Assembly: GCA_943367595.1 (NCBI GenBank)
Contig: CALRJS020000001.1
Coordinates: forward strand, 1 to 64,000
DNA from: MW101C3 sp943367595
GTDB taxonomy: Bacteria > Cyanobacteriota > Cyanobacteriia > PCC-6307 > Cyanobiaceae
Reading direction: 5' to 3'
DNA length: 64,000 nucleotides
In this document: positions 24,561 to 33,707 of the stretch, in pieces
Layout: every line of letters starts with the position of its first letter
Position numbering within the stretch: position 1 is the first letter of the stretch
Translations under genes and position numbers: made by a program
The notes under the pieces: generated by a model
What the model saw: the letters and a program-made list of their open reading frames with translations, nothing else
What the model was told of the DNA's origin: nothing
The model's database searches: none

Positions 24561-26119
24561 GACCGCCACCGCTCCCGCAGCAGTTCCCCGCCGGGGCCGA
24601 GCAGCTGCACGTGCAGCGGCATGGCGCCGGCGGCGTGGGTGGAGCACGACAGGCAGGGATCGAAGCAGCGGATGCCCGCCTCCACCCGGTTGAGCAGCGC
24701 CTCGGCGATCTCCGGCAGAGCGCTTTCCGTGACGGCCTCCCCGCCGGCCTCGCTGCCGGCCTCGCTACCGGCGGAATTGCCGGCGTCCGCACCGGCGCTG
24801 GGGCCTGGCTGGATGTGGTGACGGGCGATCTGGGTGATCGTGCGGTTCATCGCCCGGTTGTTCTGGCCGGTGGCGATGACCAGATTGACCGCCTCGATCA
24901 GGCCGTCGCCATCCACCCGGTAGTGGTGAAACAACGTGCCGCGCGGCGCCTCGCTCACCCCTAATGCCTCGAAAGCGTTGAGGTGGGCGCGGGCGCGCAC
25001 ATGGGGGTCGCAGAGGACGGGATCATCGAGCAGGGCTTCGATCGCCTCCAGCGCCGCGAGGATTTCGATCAAGCGGGCCAGGTGGTAGTGGAAGGAGCTG
25101 GTCACCACCCGCCCGCCGCGCTGGCGCAGCTCCAGCAGTTCGTTGTCGGCGCTTGCGGTGCCGATGTGATCGCACACATTCAGCCGCGCCAGTGGCCCCA
25201 CCCGGTAGCTGCCCGCCTCCGGCCCCAGCGGCTTGTAATACGGGAATTTCAGGTAGGTCCACGGTTCCACCGCCTCGGCCAGCAGCGCGTCGAACGGGCC
25301 GGCGCCCAGGCCATCGGCCGGCAGATCACCGCCCAGCGGCGTGCCGTCGCCATCGATCAGGCGCAGGCGGCCGCCGTAGTGCTCCCACGCGCCGTTCGCC
25401 CCCACCAGCGCCATGAACAGAGAGGGAAAATCCCCGAACACGGCGGCCTCCGCCGCCAGCGGCCCATCCAGCAGGCGCTTGAACAGCGCCAGGGCCGCGC
25501 GGGTGGTGGCGAAAGCTTCGGGCAGCCCCACTCGGATCGCGTCGCGGTCGGTGGTGGTGAGGGGGGTGCGCACCCCACCGGCCACCGCCCAGGCCGGATG
25601 GATCTTGCGCCCGCCCAGCCGCTCGATCACGGTCTGGCCGAACTGACGCAGCCGGATGCCGCCGCGGGCCAGCTCGGGATCGGCGGCGATCAGGCCGAAC
25701 ACGTTGCGCCGCGCCGGATCGCAGTCCCAGCCGAGCAGGAAATCCGGGCTGCTCAGGTGAAAGAACGACAGCGCATGCGACTGGATGATCTGGGCCAGGT
25801 TCATCAAGCGCCGCAACCGTTCGGCCGCCGGCGGGATCGTCACCGCCAGCAGCTGGTCGCCCGCCTTCGCGGAGGCCAGCAGGTGGCTCACCGGACAGAT
25901 GCCGCAGATCCGCGCCGTGAGCGCCGGCATCTCCGTGAACGGCCGGCCGGCGCAGAAGGCCTCGAAGCCGCGGAATTCGGTCACATGGAAGCGGGCGGCC
26001 GCCACGCTGCCGCTGGCATCGAGGTGGATCGTGATCTTGGCGTGGCCTTCGATGCGGGTGACCGGATCGATCAGGATCGTGCGTCGTGTCCCGGCCGGTG
26101 GGGTGGGGCTCTGGTCCAT
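24557..26119 (-). CDS. hoxH: bidirectional NiFe-hydrogenase large subunit
   Basis: 520 residues; it carries the NiFe(CN)2CO active site. The L1 motif is ARICGICPVSH (Cys72, Cys75) and L2 is DPCLSCSTH (Cys489, Cys492, His495). All four nickel-ligating cysteines are present. A 25-residue tail after His495 (AAGAMPLHVQLLGP and onward) is the peptide HoxW removes. About 30 residues ahead of L2 is an inserted run of four-residue xxAG repeats (SAGADAGNSAGSEAGSEAG) encoded by a 12-nt tandem array. The gene follows hoxY by 3 nt and overlaps hoxW. Confidence 0.97.
   Translation of the reverse strand: MDQSPTPPAGTRRTILIDPVTRIEGHAKITIHLDASGSVAAARFHVTEFRGFEAFCAGRPFTEMPALTARICGICPVSHLLASAKAGDQLLAVTIPPAAERLRRLMNLAQIIQSHALSFFHLSSPDFLLGWDCDPARRNVFGLIAADPELARGGIRLRQFGQTVIERLGGRKIHPAWAVAGGVRTPLTTTDRDAIRVGLPEAFATTRAALALFKRLLDGPLAAEAAVFGDFPSLFMALVGANGAWEHYGGRLRLIDGDGTPLGGDLPADGLGAGPFDALLAEAVEPWTYLKFPYYKPLGPEAGSYRVGPLARLNVCDHIGTASADNELLELRQRGGRVVTSSFHYHLARLIEILAALEAIEALLDDPVLCDPHVRARAHLNAFEALGVSEAPRGTLFHHYRVDGDGLIEAVNLVIATGQNNRAMNRTITQIARHHIQPGPSAGADAGNSAGSEAGSEAGGEAVTESALPEIAEALLNRVEAGIRCFDPCLSCSTHAAGAMPLHVQLLGPGGELLRERWRS
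24732..24803. repeat. six 12-nt tandem repeats inside hoxH
   Basis: Six units of 12 nt, each beginning CCGGC(C/G) on the plus strand apart from an ACGGC variant at the left end. They encode the Ala/Gly/Ser/Glu insert upstream of the L2 cysteines. Confidence 0.82.
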
Positions 26120-26122
26120 GGG

Positions 26123-26668
26123 TCAGCCGAAGCGGATCATCTCCGCCCCCTCCATCACCGGCGTCTCGCCCCGCAGCAGCGCCTCCAGCACGGCGCGGAT
26201 GCGCGCGGCCGGGGGCGGGCAGCCGGGCAGATACACATCCACCGGCACCAGCGCCTGCACCGGCAGCACCTGCTCCAGCAGCTCCGGCACGATCCCGGGC
26301 GCCTGCGGCAGGCAGCCATTGCTGTCCGACAGCTGCAGGTAGGCCCGCTCCAGCACGGTGTCAGCGCCGGGATGGCAATTGCGCAGGCCGGGCACGTTGC
26401 TGGTGATGGCGCAGTCGCCGAACGCCACCAGCACGCGCGTGTGCTGCCGCACCTGCCGGATCAGGGCCAGGTTGTCGCTGGTGCCCACACCCCCTTCCAC
26501 CAGGGCCACATCCACGTGCTCCGGGTAGGTCTTCACGTCGGAGGCGATCGGCGAGAACACCACCTCCACCCGGGCGGCCAGCTCGATCAGCCATTCGTCC
26601 AGATCGAGAAACGACATGTGGCAGCCCGAGCAGCCCGTCAACCACACGGTGGCGAGACGCAGTTTCAT
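26123..26668 (-). CDS. hoxY: bidirectional NiFe-hydrogenase small subunit
   Basis: 181 residues. It holds the proximal [4Fe-4S] cluster passing electrons between HoxH and HoxU. Ligand motifs: TGCSGCHMSFLD near the N-terminus, FGDCAITSNVPGLRNC in the middle and YLPGCPPPA towards the C-terminus. There is no Tat signal, as expected for the cytoplasmic Hox enzyme. The ATG overlaps the hoxU stop (ATGA). Confidence 0.97.
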   Translation of the reverse strand: MKLRLATVWLTGCSGCHMSFLDLDEWLIELAARVEVVFSPIASDVKTYPEHVDVALVEGGVGTSDNLALIRQVRQHTRVLVAFGDCAITSNVPGLRNCHPGADTVLERAYLQLSDSNGCLPQAPGIVPELLEQVLPVQALVPVDVYLPGCPPPAARIRAVLEALLRGETPVMEGAEMIRFG

Positions 26669-27374
26669 GGCGCCGCTCCCGCAGGGTGGGCCCGCAGGAT
26701 CACGGCCAGCCGCCAGGCCTCCTCGTGTTTCTCCTCGGCGCCATCGCCCTTGTGGAACAGGGCGCCGGTGGGGCAGGCCATCACGCATTTGCCGCAGTCG
26801 GTGCAGGCGTCCACCGCGCCCCAGGGCTGATTCAGCCCGGCGACGATCCGGCAGTGCTCGCCCCGCCAGCCCACGTCCCACACATGGGCCCCCTCCACCT
26901 CGTCGCAGACGCGCACGCAGCGGGTGCAGAGGATGCAGCGGTTGTGGTCGAGCCCGAAGCGGTGGTGGGAGAGGTCCACCGAGCGCTGGGGGTGGCGGTA
27001 GGGCAGACGGGCGTGGTCCATGCCCACCGCCACCGCCAGGTCCTGCAGTTCGCAGTGGCCGTTGGCCACGCACACGGCACACACGTGGTTGCCCTCGGTG
27101 AACAGCAGCTCGATCACGGTGCGCCGGTGGTCGCGCAGGCGTGGCGTGGCGCTGTGCACCACCTGCCCTTCCGCCACGGCAGTGACGCAGGCGGGCTGCA
27201 GCCTGTCGCTGCCGTCGATCTCCACCAGACAGAGGCGGCAGGCCGCCACCGGGCTCAGCCCCTCCAGGTGGCAGAGGGTGGGGATGGCGATCCCCGCCTG
27301 CTGCGCCGCCTGCAGCACGGTGGTGCCGGCGGCGGCGGCCACCGCCTGGCCGTCGATCGTGAGTGTGCAGACGC

Positions 27375-27378
<4 letters not shown>
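26665..27378 (-). CDS. hoxU: hydrogenase diaphorase subunit HoxU
   Basis: 237 residues, homologous to the N-terminal part of NuoG. The N-terminal [2Fe-2S] domain has PTLCHLEGLSPVAACRLC, then the His/Cys cluster (HVCAVCVANGHCELQ), then two ferredoxin-like [4Fe-4S] sites (CILCTRCVRVC and CTDCGKCVMACP). It relays electrons from HoxF to HoxY. Start MSVCTLTIDGQAV overlaps the hoxF stop by ATGA. Confidence 0.97.
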
Positions 27379-29023
<1,645 letters not shown>

Positions 29024-29027
<4 letters not shown>

Positions 29028-29656
29028 GGCAGCAGCGCCTGCAGGGCCGCCAGGGCACGGGCCGGGCTCTGCTGTGGCAGCGCCACGCCATCGATCACCA
29101 GCACCGGAGCGGCGCCGCAGGTGCCCAGGCAGCGCACGCCCTCCAGGCTCACCAGCCCGTCGCCGCTGCGTCCACCGAGGCGGAGCCGCAGGGCGCCCTC
29201 CAGGGCCGCCACCAGCTCAGCAGCGCCATTCACTTCACAGGCCGTGCCGGTGCAGACCACGCAGCTGTGCCGCGCCGCGGGCTGGAAACGGAACAGGTGG
29301 TAGAAGCTGGCGGTGCCGAACACCTGGCTGTCCGGCAACGCCAGGCTGCGGGCCACATGGCGCAGCAGCGGCTCGCTGAGGTGGCCGTAGATCTCCTGCG
29401 CCCCGTTCAGCACCTCGATCAGGCCACCGGCGCGGTGATGATGGCGGCGCAGCAGCGGCTCGAGCGCCGCGAACGGCTCCAGCGTCTGGTTTCCCATCCC
29501 TGGCCCGCTGGCATGGTCCCCGTTGGTGTGGTCCCCGCTGGCGCGGTGCCCACCGGTTTCGGGCCGGCCGGCTTGCCGTGATTCGGCTTGCTGAGAACCG
29601 GCTTGCCGAGACCCGGCTTCTGGCCAGTTGGCCTCAGGCCCGGTTGCTGGGCGCAT
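29024..29656 (-). CDS. hoxE: hydrogenase diaphorase subunit HoxE
   Basis: 210 residues from an ATG preceded by GGCGGAG; an internal ATG at 29497 (MGNQTLEPFAALEP) would give 157 residues, nearer the normal family length. NuoE-like thioredoxin fold with [2Fe-2S] ligands CVVCTGTAC and VRCLGTCGAAP; RHHHRAGGLIEVLNGAQEIYG is typical. The extra N-terminus consists of five-residue repeats (AGSRQ, AGSQQ, GDHTN, GDHAS) encoded by a 15-nt tandem array. Either the repeats are translated, or they are a 5' leader and the internal ATG is used. First gene of hoxE-F-U-Y-H-W-hypA. Confidence 0.93.
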
Positions 29657-29658
29657 GG
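29509..29658. repeat. ten 15-nt tandem repeats at the 5' end of hoxE
   Basis: Ten consecutive 15-nt units in strict phase. The first three resemble TGGTGTGGTCCCCGC and the central ones CGGCTTGCCGAGACC. The period keeps the hoxE frame open through the array. The longer hoxE start codon lies inside the last unit. Confidence 0.85.
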
Positions 29659-29780
29659 AACCACCGCTCCGCCGGCTTCAACGTAGGCAGCCCCGGCCCA
29701 GCAGCCCACGGCTGGGGGATTTCTTCGCGAACAGTGCGCAAGGGCGCCCACTAGCTTGAGGCCAGCACTCACCACTCCTT

Positions 29781-30656
29781 CTGAACTCCGGCCTGCACCG
29801 TTCCCTGTATCTGCTGGGACCGATCTTCATCTTTTCCTCTCACATCGGTTGCCTGCTGCTGCTGGTCACGGGCCTGAGCCTCGGAGCCCTGCTCTGGGCG
29901 TTGGGGCTCTATCTGGTGCGCATGCTGGCGATCACGTCGGTGTATCACCGTCTGCTGGTGCACCGCAGCTACCGCGCTCCGCGTGCCGTGCTCTGGATCG
30001 GCTGCGCCGTGGCGGCTTCCGCCGGCCAGATGGGCCCGAGCTGGTGGAAGGCCCACCACCTGCAGCATCACAGCCATGTGGACACCGCCGCCGACCCCCA
30101 CACCCCGCTGATGCCGCTGCAGGGCTGGCGGGGACTGTGGAATTCTCAGGCCGGCTGGCTGCTGCGCTCGAGCTTCTTCCCCGATGAGCTGCCGGCGGAC
30201 GTGGAAGCGGATCCGGTGCTGCATTGGCTCGATCGGCTCCATTCCCTGCCGCTCCTGGCCCTTGCCGTGCTGTCTTATCTGGTGGGCGGCTGGATGTATC
30301 TCGGCGCCTTCTTCCTCAGCACCACCGTGCTGTTCCACGGTGTGGCCACGGTGAATTCGGTGGCGCATGTGTGGGGCGACCAGCCTTTCCGCACCGACGA
30401 CCACAGCCGCAACAACGCCTTTGTGGCGCTGATCACGCTCGGTGAGGGCTGGCACAACCTGCACCACGCCTTTCCCTTCGCAGTGCGTCAGGGCTACACC
30501 GTGCGCGACGGCCAGCTGCAGTTGCGGCCCGACCCCACCTTCCGCTTCATCCGGCTGCTGCAACGCTTCGGCCTCGCCGACCAGCTGCGCCAACCCTCCG
30601 ACGACACCCTGCTGCAGCGCGCCTGCGTCAGCCCACCGCTCGCCGTTGCGCGGTAA
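29781..30656 (+). CDS. acyl-lipid/acyl-CoA fatty acid desaturase
   Basis: About 291 residues. It introduces a double bond into fatty acyl chains, acting in the membrane with ferredoxin. Three histidine boxes are present: YHRLLVHRS, HHLQHHSH and WHNLHHAFP. Hydrophobic pairs flank them. The first ATG/GTG/TTG in frame (TTG 29901) falls in the first membrane segment. Coherent sequence (GPIFIFSSHIGCLLLL) continues upstream to a stop at 29757, so I place the start at the CTG (LNSGLHRSLYLLG); this is a guess. The C-terminus (SPPLAVAR) lies inside a 30-nt repeat array. It is divergent from hoxE. Confidence 0.82.
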   Translation: MNSGLHRSLYLLGPIFIFSSHIGCLLLLVTGLSLGALLWALGLYLVRMLAITSVYHRLLVHRSYRAPRAVLWIGCAVAASAGQMGPSWWKAHHLQHHSHVDTAADPHTPLMPLQGWRGLWNSQAGWLLRSSFFPDELPADVEADPVLHWLDRLHSLPLLALAVLSYLVGGWMYLGAFFLSTTVLFHGVATVNSVAHVWGDQPFRTDDHSRNNAFVALITLGEGWHNLHHAFPFAVRQGYTVRDGQLQLRPDPTFRFIRLLQRFGLADQLRQPSDDTLLQRACVSPPLAVAR

Positions 30657-30712
30657 GTGACAGACCGCTTGAAGTTGCACCGTGAGTGCGACACACCGCT
30701 CGACGTTGCCCC
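30633..30712. repeat. 30-nt degenerate repeat, 2.7 copies, at desaturase 3' end
   Basis: Units contain CACCGCTCGNCGTTGC and run from the last codons of the desaturase into the spacer before tRNA-Arg. The remaining spacer up to 30945 is C-rich with no gene. Confidence 0.7.
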
Positions 30713-30945
30713 AACAACCCCCGAACCGCACGCCGCCGCCCCCGGTTCCCCCAAACCTTCAGCGTGGTCCAAGTCACCCGATCCCGCCGGCGGCTTCCAA
30801 AGTGGCGGCTCCCCAGGTGGCCTCCGTTTCCCTGCCACTGGCCTGCCCCCCAGCTGCACGCATCGCCACGTCAGCCGCTCCCCAGCAGCGATGGAAGTCT
30901 CACCGCCGCTTCTGAGCTCTGGGGCCGCCGAACGGCAGGAAAAAC

Positions 30946-31018
30946 GGGCCGTGCTGGATTCGAACCAGCGACCGTGCGATTAGAAGTCGCATGCTCTATC
31001 CAACTGAGCTAACGGCCC
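30946..31018 (-). tRNA. tRNA-Arg (anticodon TCT)
   Basis: 73 nt without encoded CCA. The acceptor stem GGGCCGT pairs with ACGGCCC. D-arm GCTC...GAGC, anticodon stem TGCGA/TCGCA with loop CTTCTAA, and T-arm GCTGG-TTCGAAT-CCAGC are all intact. A GTTTTTCC run follows on the minus strand and may terminate it. It reads AGA/AGG codons. Confidence 0.97.
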
Positions 31019-31058
31019 ACCTGCACAGCCTAAGGTGGTCTGCTGTGAAACCTTCCCA

Positions 31059-32240
31059 ATGGCGTCCACCCGGCTCAGCGACGCTCACAGGCAGGAACTC
31101 GTCGCTCGCTATCAGCAGGGGGAAACCGCCCAGGCGCTGGCCGACGCCTTCGGCTGCAGTGCCGCCACCGCCACCCGCGTGGTGAAGGCCGCCATCGGCG
31201 CCGCGCGCTACGAGCAGATCAAGCTGGAGCGCGGCAAGGGGCCCTCAGGGCGCAGGTCCGCCACCGCTCCTCCGCACGACGCCACCGCGACCCCATCCGG
31301 GCCCCTGTTCGAGCAGGCCGAAACCCAGTCCTCGCCATCCGCCGCAGGGCCTGCAGCCACTGGTGCCGCGGGTGACCAGGGCGGCTCCACTCCCGACCGC
31401 TTCGGACCCTCAGGCACCGAGGACGTCACCGCCGAGCTTTCAGGCGTTGAAGCCTCCAGTTCTGAATCTCCAGAAGGCGACGCTTCCACTGCCGATTTGC
31501 CGGTCGCCGAGAGTGTCCTTCCTCACGCCTCCGGCACGGCGGAGTCAGACGCGCATTCCGGCAGCGAGCGGCCGGCCGATGCACGTTTGAGCCTCGAAGC
31601 GCCCGGTGCAGCTGCTTCCGGCCTGGAAGCTTCTGGCTTCGACAGCCCCTACCGCAACGACGGCGAGCTCCTTGCGTCCTACGGCTCCGGGTCCGTCCCT
31701 GTCTCCCATGGCGATCCCACCGGGCAGAATCCCGCCGCAGGCTCAGACGCCGACGTCGATGACGATTCCCAGGTGCTGGCGATCGACGATGCCGATGATT
31801 TCGCAGAGGAGGCCGACGAGAGCGACGCGGATGCCGACAGCGACGCCGATGGCGAAGACGCCGACGATGAGCTCGACCTCTTCACGCCCGTGCCGGTCGG
31901 CGAAACCCTGCTCGACCGCCCCGCCGCCACCTGCCAGCCCTTTGAGGCCGCTCCCCTGCCCGCCAGCCTCTACATGCTGGTCGACAAAACCGTGGAGCTG
32001 CAGGACCGGCCCCTGAGCGACTTCCCCGAACTCGGCCTGCTGCCGGAAGAGGAATCCCAGCGCCGCGCCCTGGTGGTGTTCAGCAACCCACGCCAGGCCA
32101 AGCGTCACTGCGGCCGCACTCAGCGGGTGATCCCGTTGCCCGATAGCCAGGTGATCCGCCGCACCGCTCCCTACCTGCTGCGCAAGGGCATCACCCGGGT
32201 GGTGCTCGAAGGGGCGCTTTATTCCCTGCCCGGATCCTGA
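31059..32240 (+). CDS. HTH protein with long acidic linker, picocyanobacterial
   Basis: 393 residues from the ATG giving MASTRLSDAHRQEL. Residues 1-60 form a resolvase-like helix-turn-helix (YQQGETAQALADAFGCSAATATRVVKAA). About 200 residues follow of Ser/Ala/Glu/Asp-rich, disordered-looking sequence with a very acidic run (ADESDADADSDADGEDADDE). The last 100 residues are ordered (PVGETLLDRP, LYMLVDKTVELQDRPLSDFP, ALVVFSNPRQAKRHCGRTQR, LLRKGITRVVLEG). I recall a conserved hypothetical of this shape in Synechococcus. Presumably it binds nucleic acid; no target is known. Confidence 0.7.
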   Translation: MASTRLSDAHRQELVARYQQGETAQALADAFGCSAATATRVVKAAIGAARYEQIKLERGKGPSGRRSATAPPHDATATPSGPLFEQAETQSSPSAAGPAATGAAGDQGGSTPDRFGPSGTEDVTAELSGVEASSSESPEGDASTADLPVAESVLPHASGTAESDAHSGSERPADARLSLEAPGAAASGLEASGFDSPYRNDGELLASYGSGSVPVSHGDPTGQNPAAGSDADVDDDSQVLAIDDADDFAEEADESDADADSDADGEDADDELDLFTPVPVGETLLDRPAATCQPFEAAPLPASLYMLVDKTVELQDRPLSDFPELGLLPEEESQRRALVVFSNPRQAKRHCGRTQRVIPLPDSQVIRRTAPYLLRKGITRVVLEGALYSLPGS

Positions 32241-32461
32241 TCGGCGCCCGGCATCAGCAGCGCCGTGGCGGCCCCGCCGCTGATCACGCCCACCACCAGG
32301 GCCAGGCCCACCAGAAAGCCACTGGGTAGCGGGGCACTGCGGCCGAAGCCGAGCCGCAGCTGGGGCCGGTCGTTGAGGTTCTGACCGCCCAGGCACAGCA
32401 CCACGAGCAGCAGCAGGCCGCCGGTCACGCTGCCGGCCAGGAGTCGAAGGCGCACCAGCAT
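32219..32461 (-). CDS. LapA/DUF1049-type small membrane protein
   Basis: 80 residues. Two hydrophobic segments flank a short soluble strand region (NDRPQLRLGFGRSAPLPSG). This NxxP-x-L-x-F arrangement between two helices is the LapA domain pattern. I started it at the ATG giving MLVRLRLLAG; the upstream open frame is low-complexity. It converges on the HTH gene with a 22-base overlap. Likely an inner-membrane protein; in other bacteria LapA assists lipopolysaccharide assembly. Confidence 0.65.
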   Translation of the reverse strand: MLVRLRLLAGSVTGGLLLLVVLCLGGQNLNDRPQLRLGFGRSAPLPSGFLVGLALVVGVISGGAATALLMPGADQDPGRE

Positions 32462-32657
32462 GGCGGCGGCGGTGGTTGAAGAGGTCGCCCCCTGAGTGTG
32501 ACGCGCCGGCGGACTGCCGGCCTCCAGCGCGCTGCTGGGCATGAGCGCCCTGAGGGCTTCCAGCGCTCAGGCGTTGGGGAGCAACTCACCAGCTTTCAGG
32601 CATGGGGAATCTCCTTTCGGGGCGGCCACTGCCGCTGCCACTGTCGCTGTCCCGCTC

Positions 32658-33656
32658 CTAGGCGGCGCCATGGAGATCTGGTTCCTCAGCCTGGCCCTCC
32701 TCATCCAGGCCCTCACCAGCCGGGTCAGCGGCTTCCGGTCCGTCGCGGTGCAGCAGGGCGTAGAGGTCGCGGCGGCTGTGACCGGTGCGTTCAGCCAGGG
32801 TGCGGGCGGCTTCCCGCTTGCTGAGTCCATCCCCCAGCAGGTTCTCCAGTGCGGCCCGCAGCGCGGCATCGTTCCAGGCGGGTTGCGCCGCTGGAGGCGC
32901 GCCGCCCAGCACCAAGGTGCACTCCCCGAGGGGCGGCACCCGGCGGAAGTGCTCCAGGGCGGCGGCCACCGTGGGCCCCACCTGCTGCTCATGCCGCTTG
33001 GTCAGCTCTCTTGCCACCCGCAGCGGCCGATCGCCCAGCAACTCCAGCAGATCCTCCAGCAGGGCGATCAGCCGATGGGGCGCCTCGAACAGCACCAAGG
33101 TGCGCGGCTCGGCCGCCAGTTCCTGCAGCTGGCGCCGCCGCTGGCTGGGCTTGGCGGCCAGGAATCCCTCAAAGCAGAAGCGGCCGCTGGGCAGGCCGCT
33201 GCTCACCAGCGCGGTGGTGACGGCGCAGGGGCCAGGAATGCAGACCACCTCCAGCCCCGCCTGCCGCGCGGCGGCCACCAGTGGTTCGCCGGGATCGGAA
33301 ATGCCTGGCAGGCCGGCGTCGCTGATCACTGCCAGGCGCTCGCCCCGTTGCAGCGCCTGCAGCAGTTCAGGCAGGCGGGTGGCCTGGTTGTGCTGGTGAA
33401 AGCTCAGCAGCGGCCGGCGAATGCCAAGCCGCGCCAGCAACTGACCGCTGTGGCGGGTGTCTTCACAGGCGATGCGATCGACCTGCTCCAGCACCAGCCG
33501 GGCCCGTGGGGAGAGATCAGCGAGGTTGCCGATGGGAGTGCCCACCAGATAGAGCACGCCCGCTGCCGGTTCAGCGCCAATCGCGCCCCTTGAGGATGCC
33601 GCGTTAGCCGCAGGGGCGCCGAGAGGAAGCGCTTCATCACCCAATGGTGCGGCCAT
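32658..33656 (-). CDS. rsmI: 16S rRNA (cytidine1402-2'-O)-methyltransferase
   Basis: 332 residues. The tetrapyrrole-methylase fold begins with LYLVGTPIGNLADLSPRA, then ACEDTRHSGQLL, SDAGLPGISDPG (SAM loop), IPGPCAVTTALVSSGLP and FEGFLAAK, all RsmI signatures. The C-terminal helical part (GLSKREAARTLAERTGHSRRDLYALL) resembles an RNA-binding HTH. The N-terminal 30 residues are low-complexity. Confidence 0.95.
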   Translation of the reverse strand: MAAPLGDEALPLGAPAANAASSRGAIGAEPAAGVLYLVGTPIGNLADLSPRARLVLEQVDRIACEDTRHSGQLLARLGIRRPLLSFHQHNQATRLPELLQALQRGERLAVISDAGLPGISDPGEPLVAAARQAGLEVVCIPGPCAVTTALVSSGLPSGRFCFEGFLAAKPSQRRRQLQELAAEPRTLVLFEAPHRLIALLEDLLELLGDRPLRVARELTKRHEQQVGPTVAAALEHFRRVPPLGECTLVLGGAPPAAQPAWNDAALRAALENLLGDGLSKREAARTLAERTGHSRRDLYALLHRDGPEAADPAGEGLDEEGQAEEPDLHGAA

Positions 33657-33707
33657 GGCTGGCGGTGGGTTGGGGGCAGTGGGCTGCCTGGGGCAGCCCC
33701 GTTGACC

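Noticed and set aside
24983..26830. A 615-residue plus-strand open frame opposite hoxH and hoxY
   Set aside because: His/Gln/Arg-rich antisense shadow of HoxH and HoxY with no recognisable motif.
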